23,005 nucleotides of DNA from an uncultured Phycisphaerales bacterium (GTDB taxonomy: Bacteria > Planctomycetota > Phycisphaerae > Phycisphaerales > SM1A02), in NCBI GenBank assembly GCA_946886375.1, contig CAMPIL010000008.1:1-23005 (forward strand), read 5' to 3'. A model generated the notes under the pieces. It did not search any database and had not been told where the DNA came from. It saw nothing but the letters and a program-made list of their open reading frames with translations. Within the stretch, counting starts at the first letter, position 1. Every line of letters starts with the position of its first letter. Shown here one piece after another: positions 6,998 through 14,627 of the stretch. Made by a program: the position numbers and the translations under genes.

Positions 6998-7888
6998 ATG
7001 TCCAAATCCCGCGTCAATGCGTCGAAAAGGCCCAAGCGCTCCACCGGCTGGGGACAGGAGCCGATAACCCGGCCGTCACGGCGCAAACGAGGCGGCGCCA
7101 CCCCGCATGAATTCACCGATGATTCGCGCGGTCCGCGGCTGCAGAAGATCCTGGCCGAGGCCGGCGTCGGTTCACGACGTCACTGCGAGGAACTCATCGC
7201 GGCCGGCGAGGTGCGCGTCAACGGTCACCTCGTGCAGACACTTCCGGCGTGGGTGGACCCCGTCAAAGATCACATCACCGTCGGCAGCCGGCGCATCAAG
7301 ACGCAGGAGCCGCACGTTTACATCATGCTCTTCAAGCCACGAGGCGTGGTCAGCACCAACAGCGATCCCGATGGTCGGCCGCTCGCCATCGACCTGGTCG
7401 ATCACCCTTCCAGAACAAGGCTCTACCCCGTCGGCCGGCTCGACATGGAAAGTTCCGGCTTGATGCTCTTGACCAACGATGGCGAACTGGCCAACCGCCT
7501 GACGCATCCGCGGCATGAAGTTCACAAATTGTACGAAGTCAGCGTCGGCGGTTCGCTGGATGATGATCAAGTCGCCAAACTCGAACGCGGCTTGTTTTTG
7601 CCTGACCGCAAAGCCGGCCGCGCACCCAAGGGCGCTTCGCGCACCGCACGTTCGAAACTGACGCTGCTCAAGCGCGATCGCGATCGCACGCGATTGCTGA
7701 TGGAATTGGGTGAAGGCCGCAACCGCCAGATCCGCCGCATGATGGCGACCATGGGGCATCCTGTGAAGAAACTGCGGCGCGTGCAATTGGGCCCGCTGAA
7801 ATTGAAGGGCCTGCAACCGGGGCAGTGGCGAGAATTGACCGATCGCGAATTGAGCGAATTGCGCAAAGCCGCGGGCCTGCCCGTCTGA
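6998..7888 (+). CDS. RsuA/RluB/RluE/RluF-family pseudouridine synthase
   Basis: A 296-residue enzyme that isomerises a specific uridine to pseudouridine in ribosomal RNA. Residues 1-44 are a basic extension. Residues 46-100 form the S4 RNA-binding domain (RLQKILAEAGVGSRRHCEEL, IAAGEVRVNG). The catalytic domain follows from HVYIMLFKPRGVVST. It carries the family active-site motif GRLD, with the catalytic aspartate at Asp149, in GRLDMESSGLMLLTNDGELA, and the later block LMELGEGRNRQIRRM. This places it in the RsuA/RluB group that modifies 16S or 23S rRNA; the exact target base cannot be chosen from sequence. In many bacteria this gene neighbours scpA and scpB; here it converges on scpA across a long hairpin. 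Confidence 0.92.
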   Translation: MSKSRVNASKRPKRSTGWGQEPITRPSRRKRGGATPHEFTDDSRGPRLQKILAEAGVGSRRHCEELIAAGEVRVNGHLVQTLPAWVDPVKDHITVGSRRIKTQEPHVYIMLFKPRGVVSTNSDPDGRPLAIDLVDHPSRTRLYPVGRLDMESSGLMLLTNDGELANRLTHPRHEVHKLYEVSVGGSLDDDQVAKLERGLFLPDRKAGRAPKGASRTARSKLTLLKRDRDRTRLLMELGEGRNRQIRRMMATMGHPVKKLRRVQLGPLKLKGLQPGQWRELTDRELSELRKAAGLPV

Positions 7889-7931
7889 TCGGGCTGTAGA
7901 CTTGTCGCAGAGCCTCAAATGATCATCGTTG

Positions 7932-8005
7932 CCGCAGAGGCCTGAGGACGCGGAGGAGAATCAATCCTCTGGATTGCACTCTCTGCGACCTCTGCGCCGC
8001 TGCGG
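7932..8005. repeat. Long nested inverted repeat between convergent genes (probable bidirectional terminator or dispersed element)
   Basis: An imperfect outer palindrome pairs 7932-7955 (begins CCGCAGAGGCCTGAGG) with 7981-8005 (ends CTCTGCGCCGCTGCGG). A perfect inner hairpin CAATCC-TCT-GGATTG (7962-7976) sits inside it. The CGCAGAGG/CCTCTGCG wording resembles a palindromic sequence seen scattered in many bacterial genomes. The element fills most of the 145-bp gap between the pseudouridine synthase stop and the scpA stop. No long T-tract is present. Confidence 0.6.
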
Positions 8006-8033
8006 TGAATCAGGAGTTTCGGATTGCCCGGGG

Positions 8034-8999
8034 TTATGGCTCGGCGTGGGCTTGCTGCGCCTGTTCACCGTAATGCGCGATTTCATCGGTCTCGATCACC
8101 AGCGCCTCGCCGGGATCTTCATTGAGCGCCAATTCGATGGGGCTGTCGATTTCCGGCTGAACGACGGTGACGCGGCGCAGGCGGACGAGTTCCAAGGTGG
8201 CCATGAACAGGCCGATGCGCTGTCCGATGTTTGCGCCTTCAAAGGCTTCCTGCAGCGTCAATCGCCGCACACTTGAGCGGTTCAGGCGATCGAGCAAATC
8301 TTCCTGGTGCAGCGCGATGGGCGTGTCGTCGATCTCGACCTTGTGATCGCCGAGCCTGCCGAAGTCAATCGACTCCATGATGCGCTCGTACGCCTCAGCG
8401 AGATCGAACAGGTGCGCATCTTCCAGTTCCAGTTCAATGGGTTCGACGGATTCATGCTCGGTTTCGGCCGATTCGTCTTGGGCGGACTGGGATTCGGTTT
8501 CGATGCGCGAATCGATTTTTTCCGCATGTTCAGCGATGTCGCTCACAGCCCGATTTGCGCGCGGTGGAGCGACATCGACTTTCGCCGGCCGACGGGGATA
8601 ACGGTTCAGAAACGCGATGCGGCGCGTTTCCAGTTCATCCGACGCGATGCGGTACTTCTGGTAGGCGAGCAGTTGCTGCACCAGTTCGTAACGCGGATCG
8701 GACGAATCGGTCACGCTGGCGACCTCGCCTGTGTCTCCAGACTCATCGCCTGTCTTGGAAACCGGCGCGATCGTCCGCGATTTGATCTCGATGAGCGTCG
8801 CGGCCATCACGAGGAACTCGCCGGCCACATCAATGTCGATGTCCTCCAACTGCCGCAGGAACGCCAGGTATTGGTCGGTGATCTGCGCGATGGGGATGTC
8901 GTGGACATCGACCTCAGCGCGGCGGATGAGATACAGCAGAAGGTCCAGCGGGCCACGAAAGGCATCGAGCGTGATTTGGTAATCTTCCTGCAGCGGCAT
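8034..8999 (-). CDS. scpA: Segregation and condensation protein A (ScpA, kleisin)
   Basis: A 321-residue kleisin that, with ScpB, bridges the two heads of the SMC dimer in the chromosome-condensing complex. The N-terminal SMC-neck-binding helix region is clear: YQITLDAFRGPLDLLLYLIR, then VDVHDIPIAQITDQYLAFL and DIDVAGEFLVMAATLIEIKS. An acidic, Ser/Glu-rich linker (about residues 170-215) joins it to the C-terminal winged-helix region (VRRLTLQEAF, IGLFMATLELVRLRRVTVVQ), which binds the SMC head. The chain continues about 35 residues past that point. scpB is not in the window. The ATG at 8999 has no ribosome site; TATGAT ends 6 bases before it. It is divergent from the isomerase gene, whose promoter lies within 80 bases. 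Confidence 0.93.
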   Translation of the reverse strand: MPLQEDYQITLDAFRGPLDLLLYLIRRAEVDVHDIPIAQITDQYLAFLRQLEDIDIDVAGEFLVMAATLIEIKSRTIAPVSKTGDESGDTGEVASVTDSSDPRYELVQQLLAYQKYRIASDELETRRIAFLNRYPRRPAKVDVAPPRANRAVSDIAEHAEKIDSRIETESQSAQDESAETEHESVEPIELELEDAHLFDLAEAYERIMESIDFGRLGDHKVEIDDTPIALHQEDLLDRLNRSSVRRLTLQEAFEGANIGQRIGLFMATLELVRLRRVTVVQPEIDSPIELALNEDPGEALVIETDEIAHYGEQAQQAHAEP

Positions 9000-9005
9000 G
9001 AGGAC

Positions 9006-9011
9006 ATCATA
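9006..9011 (-). promoter_or_regulatory. -10 box placed for a leaderless scpA mRNA
   Basis: On the minus strand TATGAT is followed by 6 bases (GTCCTC) and the ATG of scpA. This is the clearest leaderless arrangement in the window. No -35 hexamer is obvious in the GC-rich DNA upstream. Confidence 0.55.
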
Positions 9012-9060
9012 TCCGCGGGATTCGTCGGGCGCGGCCGGGCGGCTGGGAGTTCGAATTGGT

Positions 9061-9066
9061 TACAAT
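9061..9066 (+). promoter_or_regulatory. -10 box of the arabinose-5-phosphate isomerase gene
   Basis: GGTTACAAT contains TACAAT at 9061-9066, 12 bases before the ATG at 9079. The leader would be about 5 bases long. No ribosome site fits in that space. Confidence 0.5.
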
Positions 9067-9078
9067 GATTCAAACCAA

Positions 9079-10092
9079 ATGAATCCCCTGTCTGTTCAAC
9101 CGCACACCGAAGAAGCCACCTTCATCGCTGAGTGTCTGCGCGCGGAAGCCCAGGCGATTCTGCGCATCGCGCAGCGAACAGCCGATGGCGAAACCCAGGC
9201 GTGGACCGATGCGGTGAATCTGCTCGAATCGTGTCAGGGCCACGTGGTTGTCGCAGGCCTGGGCAAGTCCGGGCAGATCGGCGCGAAGATTTCGGCCACC
9301 TTTGCCAGCCTCGGCCAGCCATCACACTTCGTGCACCCAGCCGAGGCGATTCACGGCGACTTGGGCAAGTTCCGCCGCAGCGATGTCGTGCTGCTGCTGT
9401 CGTACAGCGGCCAGACCGAGGAAGTGGTCAATCTTGCTGCGATTCTCAAATCAGATCGCGTGCGAACGCTGGGGATTTCCTGCGGGCCCAAGACCGCGCT
9501 GGCGCTGCTGTGCGATGTGCACGTGAGCGTGGGAGATGTCACCGAGGCCTGTCCGCTCAATCTCGCCCCCACCGCTTCCACCACCGCCATGCTGGCGATC
9601 GGCGATGCGCTGGCGCTGGCGCTTTCGCGTCGCCGCAACTTCGGCGAGGATGATTTTCACAAGCATCATCCCGGCGGAATGCTGGGCGTCGGTTTGCGCA
9701 AAATCACCGAGGCGCTGCGCTTCCGCGTCGGCGAAAACCTGCCCGTGATTCCCGATCACATGACCGTTCGACAGGCCTGCGAGGAGACGCGCGGCGATCG
9801 GCGTGCGGGCGCGATCCTCGTCGTCGATCAGCACCAGCGCCTCGCCGGCATCTTCACCGATGGCGACCTGCGCCGGCTGATGATCAACGACGCCGACGGC
9901 ATGAACCGCACCATTCGAGATGTCATGACGCCCCGGCCTCAACACCTCACGGTGGATGACCTCGTGCGCGACGCGGTGCGGCTGGTGCGAGAGCGGCGGC
10001 TGGATGAAATTCCCGTCCTCGACCACGACGGAAAGCCCGTGGGCCTGGTTGATGTGCAGGACCTCGTTGCGATGAAAGTGGTCAGCGAGTAG
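9079..10092 (+). CDS. kdsD: KpsF/GutQ-family D-arabinose 5-phosphate isomerase
   Basis: A 337-residue cytoplasmic enzyme that interconverts ribulose 5-phosphate and arabinose 5-phosphate, the first step towards the lipopolysaccharide sugar Kdo. The SIS domain covers about residues 40-180: VVVAGLGKSGQIGAKISATF, then the conserved HPAEAIHGDLG and LLLSYSGQTEEV, then ALALSRRRNFGEDDFHKHHPGG in separate parts. Two CBS domains fill residues 205-335 (GAILVVDQHQRLAGIFTDGD and LDEIPVLDHDGKPVGLVDVQ). This is the full family architecture. The ATG at 9079 was chosen because TACAAT lies just upstream; the frame is open to an ATG at 8998 but that stretch overlaps the promoter region and the scpA start. Its presence suggests a Kdo-type outer envelope. 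Other kds genes are not here. Confidence 0.92.
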   Translation: MNPLSVQPHTEEATFIAECLRAEAQAILRIAQRTADGETQAWTDAVNLLESCQGHVVVAGLGKSGQIGAKISATFASLGQPSHFVHPAEAIHGDLGKFRRSDVVLLLSYSGQTEEVVNLAAILKSDRVRTLGISCGPKTALALLCDVHVSVGDVTEACPLNLAPTASTTAMLAIGDALALALSRRRNFGEDDFHKHHPGGMLGVGLRKITEALRFRVGENLPVIPDHMTVRQACEETRGDRRAGAILVVDQHQRLAGIFTDGDLRRLMINDADGMNRTIRDVMTPRPQHLTVDDLVRDAVRLVRERRLDEIPVLDHDGKPVGLVDVQDLVAMKVVSE

Positions 10093-10119
10093 CCAGCCCC
10101 GCTTGCCCACCCGGCTGGT

Positions 10120-10125
10120 TACAAT
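10120..10125 (+). promoter_or_regulatory. -10 box placed for a leaderless start of the second STAS gene
   Basis: GGTTACAAT gives TACAAT at 10120-10125, 8 bases before the ATG at 10134. The same 9-base string is seen upstream of the isomerase gene. It lies 28 bases past the isomerase stop. Confidence 0.5.
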
Positions 10126-10133
10126 CTGCACTC

Positions 10134-10484
10134 ATGAACGCTCAACCGCACACCGCCGACAGGGAAATCTGTGTCATCCACGCTGACCACACCATCAACG
10201 ACGATGCCACTGAAGCGCTCATTCAAAGCCTGCAGTCCGAAATCGAGGCTGGCCGGCATCGCAAGATCATTGTCGATTGCAGCCAGTTGGATTTTCTGTC
10301 CAGTTTCGGCCTGAGCATGCTGCTGCGCCTGCGCAACGCCGTGAAACTCGCCGGCGGTGAGATCAGGCTCAGCGGGTTGAGTCCGCTGATCGGCCAATTG
10401 CTGGAGTTGAGCAAGGTCAATCATCTCTTTTCAACATGCGCCGATGTCGAGCAGGCGCGGTCATCCTTTGGAAAGCCAACCTGA
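10134..10484 (+). CDS. STAS-domain protein (anti-sigma factor antagonist-like), second copy
   Basis: A 116-residue single STAS domain. KIIVDCSQLDFLSSFGLSML holds the beta strand and the loop where the regulatory Ser of SpoIIAA-type proteins sits, followed by RLRNAVKLAGGEIRLSGLSP and LLELSKVNHLF. It is clearly related in layout to the STAS protein at 1857-2255 but differs in most residues, so the two are not a recent duplication. The function expected is phosphorylation-dependent binding to an anti-sigma factor or another kinase partner; no such gene is adjacent. The next gene, a glycosyltransferase-like protein, begins 12 bases downstream and has no ribosome site of its own, so the two probably form one transcript. 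Confidence 0.82.
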   Translation: MNAQPHTADREICVIHADHTINDDATEALIQSLQSEIEAGRHRKIIVDCSQLDFLSSFGLSMLLRLRNAVKLAGGEIRLSGLSPLIGQLLELSKVNHLFSTCADVEQARSSFGKPT

Positions 10485-10496
10485 TTTGCTGCGCTC

Positions 10497-11678
10497 ATGG
10501 GCCAGTGGATGGATGCGCTGGCCGAAGACCTCGCAATAGGTTCAAGTGATGATGACCAGAGCCCGAATGCGGAGCGCTATGCTTTGCGTCAGGCTTCTTA
10601 TTGGATTTGGCGGGTGCGGCGCGATGGATACACCGGCATGATCGCCCGTCAGATCACAAACCTTCGCGGACCACCACTCGTCAACGGCCAAGGCGAGCCC
10701 GATCCCCTGAATTTCCGGGCGCTTCAGCCGCAGGGTGGTGCGCACGTCGAACAGCCTGGCGTGCCGTCGTTGACAATCTTCACAATTCCCAAGCCCTTCA
10801 TCGGTCACATCGGCGTGATCCAACGCAACGCGATCACAAGTTGGACGCGGCTGTGTCCGCGCCCGGACATCGTGTTGTGCGGCGATGAGCCGGGCGTCGC
10901 CGAGATCGCTGCGGAACTCTGTGTAGGGCATCTGCCCGATCTGGCTCGCAATGACTACGGCACGCCGTACCTTCATTCCACCTTTGAGGCAGTTGCAAAC
11001 TCCAGCGATCGGCAGTTGTTGTGCTACATCAACGCCGACATCATGCTGCTGGATGATTTCGTGCAGGCGCTGGGCAAGATCGAGAAACCCAAGTTCCTGC
11101 TGGTTGGGCAGCGATGGGACCTGGACATCGCAGAGCCACTGAGTTTCGATCAGGTGGATTGGCAGGATGAACTCAACCGCCGCGTGCGCGAGCAGGGCAA
11201 GCCGCATTCGCTGTGGGGGATCGACTATTTCGTGTTCCCGAGGCGGGGTGTGATCGACTCGCTCCCGCCGTTTGTCGTCGGCAGGCCCGGCTGGGACAAC
11301 TGGGTGATCTACGACGCGCGGCGGCACGGCATCCCGGTCATCGACGCCTCTGCAGTGATTCGCGCGATTCATCAGAACCACGATTACAGTCACGTTCCCA
11401 TGCGCTGGGGCGAGCGATGGGTCGGCCCGGAAGCCCAACACCAGATTCACATGATGACCGACCTGATGGCGGGCCAGACCATGCGCTTCGCGATCATTGA
11501 CGCCACGCATCGTTTGACGCGCAACGGCGTGGTGCGCGCGATGGGACTTCGTTCGTTGCGAAGGCGGTGGGAAACTCTGCCGGTGCTGCGCCCGGCGCTC
11601 AAACCGTTGACGGCCGCGCTGAATCCGCCGGTGCGGCTGGCGGATTGGCTGTGGAAGAAGTATCGCGCCGCGCGCTGA
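10497..11678 (+). CDS. Glycosyltransferase-like protein (GT-A fold)
   Basis: A 393-residue protein without signal peptide or clear membrane segment. The middle resembles a nucleotide-sugar transferase fold: a first strand SLTIFTIPKPFIG, then PRPDIVLCGDE, and the motif YINADIMLLDDF, in which Asp181 is part of a DxD-like metal and sugar-nucleotide site. Later blocks WGIDYFVFPRRG and GRPGWDNWVIYDARRHG are similar to those in family 2-type and polysaccharide-associated transferases. About 100 residues at the N-terminus are unassigned. The acceptor and sugar are unknown. It follows the STAS gene by 12 bases, suggesting co-transcription. It converges on the dockerin gene with 4 bases between the stop codons. 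A start at the second Met (codon 5) is also possible. Confidence 0.6.
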   Translation: MGQWMDALAEDLAIGSSDDDQSPNAERYALRQASYWIWRVRRDGYTGMIARQITNLRGPPLVNGQGEPDPLNFRALQPQGGAHVEQPGVPSLTIFTIPKPFIGHIGVIQRNAITSWTRLCPRPDIVLCGDEPGVAEIAAELCVGHLPDLARNDYGTPYLHSTFEAVANSSDRQLLCYINADIMLLDDFVQALGKIEKPKFLLVGQRWDLDIAEPLSFDQVDWQDELNRRVREQGKPHSLWGIDYFVFPRRGVIDSLPPFVVGRPGWDNWVIYDARRHGIPVIDASAVIRAIHQNHDYSHVPMRWGERWVGPEAQHQIHMMTDLMAGQTMRFAIIDATHRLTRNGVVRAMGLRSLRRRWETLPVLRPALKPLTAALNPPVRLADWLWKKYRAAR

Positions 11679-11682
11679 TGAA

Positions 11683-12354
11683 TCACTTGCAATTCGGGCA
11701 GAACGTCTGCCAGTGATTGATCACCGCGAGCAGATCGCTGACGTTCACCTGCGCATCGCCGGTGATGTCGGCGGGGCATTCCGCAGGTGCGGCCGGGCAC
11801 GAGCCCCACGCGTTGATCACCGTCAACAAATCGTTCACATTGACCGAGGCATCGTGATTGATGTCGCCAACCGGGCACGGCGCATAGATCAACTTGAAGA
11901 CGAGTTCATCAAACGATCCCGTGATCGGGCCGTTGCCGGGGTTGAGATTGGCCATGTCGATGAACCATGTCGAGAATGGATTGCCGAAGGAATTGATATA
12001 CCCGTTCAGGGCGTTGCTCTCCAAGTGCGCGGTAAAGGTTCCCTGACCTTGCCACGAGAGTTGCGCGCCGGTGAAGCCGAACGCCGCGCCGCCGGAATGA
12101 AGATTCAGCACCAGCCACACGCCAAGGTCGGCTGCGTCAAATTGACCGGTGGCGGTGAAGGTGACGTCGAAGGTTGCGCCGATGATCTGTCCGCCTTCAG
12201 GGCCGATGCCCAGGACCTCGCCGCCGAACGGAAGCGGCTCCAAGCGCGTCAGGTCAATCGCTTCGTTCAATCCGCACACGGTGACCGCGGAAGCCGAAGC
12301 GGATACCGCCAGCAGCGCACCGGCTATCAACAATCCTTTCGCAAGCATGAACAT
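11683..12354 (-). CDS. Exported protein with C-terminal dockerin-type repeat pair
   Basis: A 223-residue protein. The signal peptide is MFMLAKGLLIAGALLAVSAS with cleavage near ASA-V. Residues 25-155 form an unassigned beta-rich domain (GGQIIGATFDVTFTATGQFD, LVLNLHSGGAAFGF). The C-terminal 60 residues hold two dockerin half-repeats, GDINHDASVNVNDLLTVINA and DITGDAQVNVSDLLAVINHW, each a calcium-binding loop followed by a helix. In planctomycetes such tails occur on many exported proteins without cellulosomes, and their binding partner is unknown. GGAGG (12363-12367) lies 8 bases from the ATG. The gene is downstream of mgtE on the same strand but has its own -10 box. Confidence 0.85.
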   Translation of the reverse strand: MFMLAKGLLIAGALLAVSASASAVTVCGLNEAIDLTRLEPLPFGGEVLGIGPEGGQIIGATFDVTFTATGQFDAADLGVWLVLNLHSGGAAFGFTGAQLSWQGQGTFTAHLESNALNGYINSFGNPFSTWFIDMANLNPGNGPITGSFDELVFKLIYAPCPVGDINHDASVNVNDLLTVINAWGSCPAAPAECPADITGDAQVNVSDLLAVINHWQTFCPNCK

Positions 12355-12362
12355 GGCAGCCG

Positions 12363-12380
12363 CCTCCGCTTTCCATTATG
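12363..12380 (-). promoter_or_regulatory. Extended -10 and ribosome site of the dockerin gene
   Basis: On the minus strand TGGCATAAT (CATAAT at 12380-12375) has the TGn extension of extended -10 promoters. It is followed by GGAGG at 12367-12363 and the ATG at 12354. The leader would be about 14 bases. Confidence 0.5.
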
Positions 12381-12430
12381 CCACAGCAATCGCCGGGTGG
12401 CCGCCCAATCAAGAATTCGACTGGAAATTC

Positions 12431-13846
12431 TCACGGCTGCATCAGCAGCGTGTTGCGAAGCAAGTACGCAGCAGTGGTGAAATAAATGATCACGCCCGTC
12501 ACGTCCACCAGCGTGGCGACGAAGGGGGCCGAACTGGTGGCGGGATCGAACTTCAATCTGCGCAGCAGAATCGGCAGCATGCTGCCGACGATCGTTCCCC
12601 ACATCACCACAAACAGAACCGAAATGAGAATGGTGATGGCGACCAGTTGATAGTGGGCCGTGTAATCGCGCCAGCCGGCAAGATGCCAGAGAAAGACGCG
12701 GCCCATTCCGATGACTCCCAGCCACAGGCCCAATACCGCGCCGCATGCGATCTCGCGCCGCAGCACCACCCACCAGTCGCGAATGCGCACTTCCCCAACC
12801 GCCAGCGCCCGCACCACAAGCGTGGCGGCCTGCGAACCCGTGTTTCCGCCGCTGGAGATGATCAACGGCAGGAACAGCGCCAGCACCACCGCGCTGGCGA
12901 TTTCGTGCTCGTACAGCGACATCGCCGACGCGGTGAGCATTTCTCCCAGAAACAGAATCGTCAGCCACACGCCGCGCTTGCGGATGAGTTCGAACAACGG
13001 CACGCTGACGAACGGCTCTTCCAGCGCCTGCACGCCGCCGAGTTTTTGAATGTCTTCGGTCGTTTCCTGCTGGGCGACGTCAGCCACATCGTCGAACGTG
13101 ACGATGCCCACGAGCACGCCGCCGGAATCGACCACCGGCAGCACGGGAAAGTCGTAGCGGTTCATCACGTTCACGGCCTCTTCGCGATCGTGCGTCGCCG
13201 AGAGCGAAACGACGTGATTGTCCATCAGAGATTCGATCGTTTGCTGGGGATTCGTCAGCAGAAGTTGCCGCAGGCGGATGTCATCAATCAGAATGCCCAT
13301 TTCGTTGACGACGTACAGGGTGTTGATGGTCTCAGCGTCGCGGCCGTAACGGCGGATGTGGTCCATCGCCTGCTGCACCGTCCATTCCGGGCGGACGGTG
13401 AGATAGTCCGGCGTCATGATGCGGCCGACGCTCTGGAGCGGATAGCCCAGGATGATCTGCGTCTTGCGCCGCTCGGCGGGGTTCATCAGCGCGAGCACTT
13501 TTGCCGCGACCTGGCCGGGCATTTCCTCGAACAGTTGCGCGCGATCGTCCGGCGGCATCTCATCAAACAGCAACGCCAACTGCTCGTGCGTCATCTCCTC
13601 CAGCAGCGCCTGCTGTTGATCTTCCGGCAACAGCGTGAAGACATCCGCGGCCTTCTGTCGCGGCAACAACCGGAACGCCAGGGCCATGTGCTGCGGCGGC
13701 AACGCGATCAACACGTCGGCGACCTGCGGCTCCAGCAGATCAACCAGCGCCGCACGCGCTTCGGCGGTGCGCTTCTGATCCAGAAGTTCAATGAACTCCG
13801 GCGCCAGAAGTTCGCCAACTCGAAGATCGTCGCGGGTGTATTCCAT
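12431..13846 (-). CDS. mgtE: Magnesium transporter MgtE
   Basis: A 471-residue magnesium channel of the inner membrane. The order is complete: an N-terminal helical domain (residues 1-130, with the repeated LLPEDQQQALLEEM-type helices), a CBS pair (about 140-265, for example YDFPVLPVVDSGGVLVGIVT), a connecting helix, and a five-helix membrane domain from residue 295. The signature PLIISSGGNTGSQAAT (327-342) lines the pore. In characterised members cytoplasmic Mg binding to the N and CBS domains closes the channel. The ATG at 13846 has no evident ribosome site and no -10 box at the leaderless distance, so its start signal is unclear. The dockerin gene follows 76 bases downstream. Confidence 0.95.
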   Translation of the reverse strand: MEYTRDDLRVGELLAPEFIELLDQKRTAEARAALVDLLEPQVADVLIALPPQHMALAFRLLPRQKAADVFTLLPEDQQQALLEEMTHEQLALLFDEMPPDDRAQLFEEMPGQVAAKVLALMNPAERRKTQIILGYPLQSVGRIMTPDYLTVRPEWTVQQAMDHIRRYGRDAETINTLYVVNEMGILIDDIRLRQLLLTNPQQTIESLMDNHVVSLSATHDREEAVNVMNRYDFPVLPVVDSGGVLVGIVTFDDVADVAQQETTEDIQKLGGVQALEEPFVSVPLFELIRKRGVWLTILFLGEMLTASAMSLYEHEIASAVVLALFLPLIISSGGNTGSQAATLVVRALAVGEVRIRDWWVVLRREIACGAVLGLWLGVIGMGRVFLWHLAGWRDYTAHYQLVAITILISVLFVVMWGTIVGSMLPILLRRLKFDPATSSAPFVATLVDVTGVIIYFTTAAYLLRNTLLMQP

Positions 13847-13986
13847 TGGGAAGGGACAGGGATTCGTGATCAGGGGTTACGAGCCAGCGGTTGGGCGGAT
13901 GCGAATTGTGTGCGAGAAAACATTCTGAAGTGAATTGCTCAACCACTCTGCCAGCCTGCAAGCGCGTCAATCTCACGAACCAGTAA

Positions 13987-14007
13987 CCACTGACCACTGA
14001 CCACTGA
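13987..14007. repeat. Three tandem copies of CCACTGA
   Basis: Three perfect 7-base units in the gap between divergent mgtE and the acetyltransferase gene, preceded by a partial unit (CCAGTAA). Similar CCACTGA strings turn up in intergenic DNA of many bacteria. Confidence 0.8.
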
Positions 14008-14042
14008 ATGCTGATCTCCCACTTTACCCGCCGCCGGTCAAG

Positions 14043-14048
14043 TATGAT
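14043..14048 (+). promoter_or_regulatory. -10 box placed for a leaderless acetyltransferase mRNA
   Basis: TATGAT is followed by 6 bases (CGTGCC) and the ATG at 14055. No ribosome site is present. The hexamer and spacing are identical to those in front of scpA. Confidence 0.55.
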
Positions 14049-14054
14049 CGTGCC

Positions 14055-14627
14055 ATGGTCGACCGGCTGAAAATCGAGTTTCATCCCGCCACGCCTGACC
14101 GCTGGACCGACGTGGAAAAACTGTTCGGCCAACGCGGGGCATGCGGCGGGTGCTGGTGCATGACCTGGCGGCTCCCGCGCTCGGAATTCAACAAGAACAA
14201 AGGCGAAGGCAACCGCAAAGCCTTGCGAAAGATCATCACCGGCGGCGATCAACCGGGCGTGCTGGCCTACGCGGGCAGGGAGCCAATCGGCTGGTGCGCT
14301 ATTGCGCCGCGCGAGGTGTACGTGACGCTGGAGCGGTCGCGCATCTTCCAAGCGATCGATGCCAAACCCGTTTGGTCTATTTCCTGCCTGTTCATCGCGA
14401 AGGAGTATCGCAGGCAGGGTCTTTCATCGAAGCTGATCCGCGCCGCGGTGAAGCATGCCAAGGGCCAGGGGGCCAGGATCGTTGAGGCGTATCCGGTGAC
14501 GCCGTACACCGACAGAATGCCGGATGCGTTTGCGTGGACAGGGCTGGTGGCGTGCTACGAAAAGGCGGGATTCAAGGTGGCGGCACAACGGTCCAAGACG
14601 CGGCCGATGATGCGGCGGACGGCGTAA
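14055..14627 (+). CDS. GNAT-family N-acetyltransferase
   Basis: A 190-residue soluble enzyme expected to transfer an acetyl group from acetyl-CoA to an amine. The acetyl-CoA-binding motif A is seen as SISCLFIAKEYRRQGLSSKL, with the R-x-x-Gly-x pyrophosphate loop at about Arg119-Gly122, followed by a helix LIRAAVKHAKGQGARIVEAYP. The motif B region is GLVACYEKAGFKVAAQRSKT. The N-terminus has a Cys-rich segment GACGGCWCMTWRLP, which recurs in one subgroup of GNAT proteins. The substrate is unknown. The gene stands alone, divergent from mgtE. Confidence 0.85.
   Translation: MVDRLKIEFHPATPDRWTDVEKLFGQRGACGGCWCMTWRLPRSEFNKNKGEGNRKALRKIITGGDQPGVLAYAGREPIGWCAIAPREVYVTLERSRIFQAIDAKPVWSISCLFIAKEYRRQGLSSKLIRAAVKHAKGQGARIVEAYPVTPYTDRMPDAFAWTGLVACYEKAGFKVAAQRSKTRPMMRRTA

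Noticed and set aside
12149..13933. Very long open frame on the plus strand opposite mgtE and the dockerin gene
   Set aside because: The product is His, Arg and Gln rich with no domain, and the opposite strand encodes unmistakable MgtE and dockerin sequence. It is a by-product of GC-rich codon use.
13987..14007. CRISPR-like array
   Set aside because: The units are 7 bases long and contiguous with no spacers; this is a simple tandem repeat.
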